The translations under genes were made by a program, and so were the position numbers. Below the pieces are notes generated by a model. That model saw nothing but the letters and a program-made list of their open reading frames with translations, had not been told where the DNA came from and ran no database searches. This document shows, one piece after another, positions 62,264-64,000 of a stretch of 64,000 nt of DNA (positions within the stretch are counted from its first letter, which is position 1; each line of letters starts with the position of its first letter). Origin of the DNA: Antennarius striatus (Eukaryota; Chordata; Actinopteri; Lophiiformes; Antennariidae); the NCBI RefSeq assembly GCF_040054535.1, contig NC_090779.1:23428501-23492500 (forward strand), in the 5' to 3' direction.

Positions 62264-64000
62264 GTATATGTATAAATGGACTTGTCTTATAATAACTTAG
62301 CGTCTAAGGGCCGTTTACACAATGACTGCTTCGGCCAAAAAGGAAGCTCTTGTTATATTTGCGACATCCATTTGTTCATCCATTTGGGGGGGGGGGGACT
62401 TTTCTACATGCTGTCGTACCACCATCAAAAAAAGGGAAAAACTTTGTTTTGCACGTTTATTAACCCTTATAGCCCTGACATATTTTGGCGGGGTTTTTTT
62501 GGTAATTTTGATATTTGTCTCTATATACCACATTAAAAATGATATAACATACCCATGCTTGGTATGTTTATCTTCAGCACAACTTCAGCTATATGAAGAG
62601 ATAAGTTATAGGGAGATAAAAACTATTATATTTACATATTAGGGCAATAATAGACACACACAGTCAAATTCAGAAATGGAAAAATTGTATTTTATTGCAC
62701 ATAAAATCCAAAAACATGCTCATCGAATTGATTTTGAACTCAAAAAAGTTTCCCATAGGCTTCTCACAAAACTTTATACCGTTTGTGTCACTTGTGTCAC
62801 TCTTCAAAGGAGTTTTTCAAAATAACACTATGCGCATAAAAATGCGTAAATCGTGTGCGTAGTCGTTTGCGTCACATAGACGTTTGTTCCTTTTGTCATG
62901 TGACTCATTTTTGCATCACGTGACAAAATGCACGAATCGCGAAACATGTTTACATCACGTGAATACGTGCATCACCACATGTACCGATGGCGACTACATG
63001 AACAGAAACACGGCGCCTCCCGTCTGACTATAAGAACCTGTTTAAAAGAGAATAAAAAGAATACTGATGAAAAAATGCTGAATTCAAATATTTTCAAGAA
63101 AATATCAAAGAATAGGAGATTGTCAATTTTATTAAAATTGTTGAATAAAGTTTGCCTTCGACCACGCTCCCTAATCGAGTTTAAAATCCAAAAAAGGGAT
63201 CTATCAGGTCCTTAAAGATGAACTTTTTAAAATTTTTATCCAGCCTCCTCATTCTTTTCATTCATCCCTAAGCAGACAAAAGAAACCCTCAGATTATAAT
63301 TGGAGGAAAGCAGCCAATCAGACGCAAACCCACCCGTGTCTGTTTCACGTGGGGAATCCGAGTGGGACACCTGTCCTGGTGGAACAGCAGCAACGTCACC
63401 CACCTGAAGGGACGGTGCACATCATGATGCAACTCCGCCCGTCTGGTAGGACCCCAAACAGGAAACGGGCGGCTAAAGCAGCCGCGTGGATCAGCTACAC
63501 CCTCAGGAGTGTGCCACCACGGAAACTGTGTTCATGGGAACAATACCGCCTGTCACACACGGCGAGCGGACAATGGAGGCCAGATGGGGAGCAAAGGGTG
63601 GAGAAGGAGCCAAAGCAGGAGAATCACAGCAGAATCCTGTAGGTATTCCTCAAGCCAAGCACCTATGGTTTTATTGTTCATCGGCATTTGTGTCCGTAAT
63701 ACAGGACACGGCCATCTGTCTCGGGGTTTGTTTGTAGGTCTTTGTGTCTTTGTCTCTCATTGAGACACATGCATACAGTGGGTAAGATGAAGGCGTTGAG
63801 GGATGTATGACCTTTGGTGCCGGGCGGTCATAAGTGTCAAAGTTGGCTGAAGCTGAACAAGACGACGTTCACATTGCGAGTCTTGGGTTGTCTCAATGGT
63901 TGAGGGTCATCAGTAAGGTCTATCCGGTTCTCATGTGATGCATATGTTCTTCTTAATTCATGCAATCAGGCTCTACAACCTGCAAACTGGGTTGATTTTA
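62264..64000. other. Right end of window, no gene recognised
   Basis: AT-rich to 62880, then a stretch with three TCAYGTGA motifs. A frame at 63349-63642 (+) has no recognised domain and starts at a non-ATG codon. I see no exon I would defend. Confidence 0.4.
62896..62962. promoter_or_regulatory. Cluster of three TCAYGTGA motifs (MiT/TFE-type M-boxes)
   Basis: TCATGTGA at 62896-62903, TCACGTGA at 62916-62923 and TCACGTGA at 62955-62962. These palindromic words are the preferred sites of MITF/TFEB/TFE3-type bHLH-Zip factors and, for the CACGTG core, of USF and Myc/Max. Function here is not shown. Confidence 0.3.

Noticed and set aside
62457..62475. 'ttaacccttatagccctgac' as a piggyBac left end
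   Set aside because: It has the TTAA target and a CCCT start, but no inverted partner ending in AAGGGTTAA was seen nearby and there is no transposase frame.
63349..63642. 97-codon frame near the right edge
   Set aside because: No ATG at its beginning, no domain and overlapping frames of equal length; no splice sites worth defending.

Overview
This window is nuclear DNA of a teleost fish, most likely a spiny-rayed (percomorph-type) species. Three intron-containing protein-coding genes can be read with certainty by their products. The very short introns (about 80-140 bp), abundant (CA)n microsatellites, hAT-type 'gcccgggggccaaatgtggccc' repeats and an RTE-type LINE remnant are all typical of fish genomes. 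There is no prokaryotic, organellar or viral signature.

Layout. (1) 1-4750: tmem168 on the + strand, 4 coding exons, 705 aa, with a promoter around 600. (2) 5246-about 15100: ptdss2 (phosphatidylserine synthase 2) on the - strand, 12 coding exons, 495 aa, convergent with tmem168 (3' ends about 500 bp apart). (3) About 15100-20000: no recognised gene, but a weakly supported spliced minus-strand transcript. (4) 20468-22740: cdkn1c (p57/Kip2-type CDK inhibitor) on the + strand, two coding exons, 215 aa, a TATA box and a probable intron just after the stop codon. (5) 22740-64000: about 41 kb without any protein gene I can recognise. It holds microsatellites, a 32-bp minisatellite, hAT and RTE debris, and blocks of unique sequence that look like non-coding regulatory DNA.

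The three genes do not form a pathway. Tmem168 is a multipass membrane protein, Ptdss2 makes phosphatidylserine by base exchange in the ER, and Cdkn1c is a nuclear inhibitor of cyclin-CDK complexes. In human, PTDSS2 and CDKN1C are both on 11p15 while TMEM168 is on 7q31, so the window combines a conserved 11p15-type linkage with a neighbour from elsewhere.

I did not find a convincing undescribed system. The most interesting sequence observation is that the soluble C-terminal domain of Tmem168 looks like a caspase/CHAT-type fold with a His...Cys pair (His513, Cys554) in the places expected for a catalytic dyad. All exon boundaries were assigned by hand from splice consensus and reading phase; no alignment was run.
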